A stretch of DNA of 5,767 nt from Bacillota bacterium. Lineage in GTDB: Bacteria; Bacillota; GCA-003054495; Carboxydocellales; JAJZTU01. Of the stretch, positions 4,482 through 5,767 are shown one piece after another. Below the pieces are notes generated by a model, which was given only the letters and a program-made list of their open reading frames with translations, did not search any database and was not told the DNA's origin. The stretch covers positions 1 through 5,767 of the forward strand of contig JAJZTU010000218.1 in NCBI GenBank assembly GCA_021848765.1. The letters run 5' to 3'. How positions within the stretch are numbered: position 1 is the stretch's first letter; every line of letters starts with the position of its first letter. A program made the translations under genes and the position numbers.

Positions 4482-5767
4482 ATGATGTATTCAGGTAATG
4501 AGATCCGGGAAATGTTTTTAAAATATTTTGAGGAAAAAGGTCATACCAGGGTAGCCAGTTCCTCTCTGGTTCCCCATAATGATCCTACCCTGCTGTTTGC
4601 TAATGCAGGGATGAACCAGTTCAAGGATGTCTTTTTGGGGCTGGAAGAGCGGGCTTATAAGCGGGCTACTACCTCCCAAAAATGTGTGCGGGCCGGAGGA
4701 AAGCACAATGACCTGGACACTGTGGGTCGTACTGCCCGTCACCATACTTTTTTTGAGATGTTGGGCAACTTCTCCTTTGGGGATTATTTTAAGCGGGACG
4801 CTATTACTTATGCTTGGGAGTTTTTAACCGGGCGGTTAGGCCTGCCTAAGGACAAGTTGTATGCTACCGTCTACCTGGATGATGATGAGGCAATTGAGCT
4901 GTGGCGGGAGATAGCCGGGATTCCTGAAGAGCGGATTATCCGGCTGGGGGAAAAGGATAACTTCTGGGCTATGGGAGATACCGGACCCTGCGGCCCGTGC
5001 AGTGAAATCCTGATTGACCGGGGTGAGGAATATTCCTGCTCTGATCAGTGCGGCATCGGGAAATGTGACTGTGACCGGTTTCTGGAGATTTGGAACCTGG
5101 TATTCATGCAGTATAACCGGGATGCCGACGGGACGATGAATCCTTTGCCGAAACCCAGTATTGATACAGGAATGGGGCTGGAGAGGATTACCGCAGTTGT
5201 CCAGAATGTCGCCAGCAACTATGACACCGATTTGATTCAGTCCATTGTTAAAGCTGTGGAGCAGTTGTGCGGCAAAGCATACCATCGCGATGACCGGGGA
5301 TTCCCCTTCAGGGTTATCGCTGACCATTCCCGGGCTTGCACTTTCCTGATCAGTGACGGGGTTCTGCCCAGCAATGAGGGCAGGGGCTATGTGTTGAGAC
5401 GGATTTTGCGCCGGGCGGTACGCTTTGGGAAGGTCCTGGAAATCAATGAACCATTCCTTTATAGAATGGTCCCGGTGGTGGTTGACCTGATGAGTGGGGC
5501 CTATCCCGAGCTTAAGGAAAAGCAGGAATATGTCCAGCAGGTCATCAAACTGGAGGAAGAGCGCTTCCATGTCACCCTTCATGACGGAATGCGGATTGTG
5601 GAGGAAATGGTAGCCAAGCTTAAGGCTGAAGGCGGAAAGCAAATTTCCGGTCAGCAGGCTTTTACCCTTTACGATACTTATGGTTTTCCCCTTGACCTGA
5701 CTGAGGATACTGCGGAAGAACATGGCCTTACTGTGGACAAGGCCGGTTTCCAGAAGGCTATGGAAGA
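4482..5767 (+). CDS. alaS: alanyl-tRNA synthetase, 5' part (cut by window edge)
   Basis: AlaRS charges tRNA-Ala with alanine in the cytoplasm. The 428 visible residues cover the class II catalytic core and the start of the tRNA-recognition region; the editing domain and C-Ala domain (family total about 870-880) lie beyond the window. Motif 1 region: HTRVASSSLVPHNDPTLLFANAGMNQFKD (21-49). Motif 2: R70-AGGKHNDLDTVGRTARHHTFFEMLGNFS (to 98). GDTGPCGPCSE precedes a Cys-rich insert, C186, C190, C195 and C197, as seen in clostridial AlaRS. Motif 3: GMGLERI (230-236). RGYVLRRILRRAVRFG is the tRNA-contact helix. No frameshift or internal stop is seen. Start: ATG 4482 and ATG 4485 both follow GGGGGG (4472-4477). 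An in-frame ATG at 4458 would add eight residues (MAVAAGGK) but has a poor ribosome site. Transcription is from the consensus promoter at 4395-4423. Confidence 0.97.
   Translation, partial: MMYSGNEIREMFLKYFEEKGHTRVASSSLVPHNDPTLLFANAGMNQFKDVFLGLEERAYKRATTSQKCVRAGGKHNDLDTVGRTARHHTFFEMLGNFSFGDYFKRDAITYAWEFLTGRLGLPKDKLYATVYLDDDEAIELWREIAGIPEERIIRLGEKDNFWAMGDTGPCGPCSEILIDRGEEYSCSDQCGIGKCDCDRFLEIWNLVFMQYNRDADGTMNPLPKPSIDTGMGLERITAVVQNVASNYDTDLIQSIVKAVEQLCGKAYHRDDRGFPFRVIADHSRACTFLISDGVLPSNEGRGYVLRRILRRAVRFGKVLEINEPFLYRMVPVVVDLMSGAYPELKEKQEYVQQVIKLEEERFHVTLHDGMRIVEEMVAKLKAEGGKQISGQQAFTLYDTYGFPLDLTEDTAEEHGLTVDKAGFQKAME

Noticed and set aside
5037..5072. Cys-rich insert in AlaRS (C-x3-C-x4-C-x-C) as a novel metal site
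   Set aside because: Similar inserts are a familiar feature of clostridial AlaRS, so it is not unusual here.
4836..5723. Long antisense open frame (295 codons) opposite alaS
   Set aside because: It lies wholly inside a certain alaS gene; the peptide has no recognisable domain and looks like the complement of a conserved codon pattern. No ribosome site was sought beyond that.

Overview
The window reads as ordinary chromosomal housekeeping DNA from a Bacillota (Firmicutes) bacterium, most likely a spore-forming clostridial lineage of the Peptococcaceae/Desulfotomaculum type. This rests on the clostridial-type Cys motifs in MnmA and AlaRS, the YtxH and PRC-barrel small proteins, strong purine-rich Shine-Dalgarno (SD) sequences, mixed ATG/GTG starts and compact rho-independent terminators. 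The assignment is inference from sequence style, not a search. All genes lie on the + strand.

Layout. mnmA (tRNA 2-thiouridylase) fills the first 1.1 kb and ends in a strong terminator. A monocistronic gene follows for a SPOR-domain plus Amidase_3 N-acetylmuramoyl-L-alanine amidase, closed by a second terminator. Next is a compact three-gene unit: a tandem PRC-barrel protein, a 58-residue zinc-ribbon protein and a 66-residue YtxH-like membrane protein. A plausible promoter (about 2175-2202) precedes it and a clean terminator (3229-3254) ends it. A PerM/AI-2E family permease follows, with an imperfect hairpin in its leader. Its 3' end carries an 18-bp tandem repeat that abuts a perfect-consensus sigma-A promoter (TTGACA, 17 bp, TATAAT). 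That promoter drives alaS (alanyl-tRNA synthetase), which runs off the right edge after 428 codons.

How they work together. mnmA and alaS serve tRNA modification and charging. The amidase, the YtxH protein and the permease are envelope-associated. The PRC-barrel and zinc-ribbon proteins have no assigned function here. I see no mobile element, CRISPR array, tRNA/rRNA gene or defence system, and no gene-free stretch above 300 bases; the longest gap between coding regions is about 170 bases.

The items most worth a second look are the uncharacterised zinc-ribbon protein and its three-gene unit, the amidase that lacks a visible signal peptide, and the tandem repeat joined to the consensus alaS promoter.
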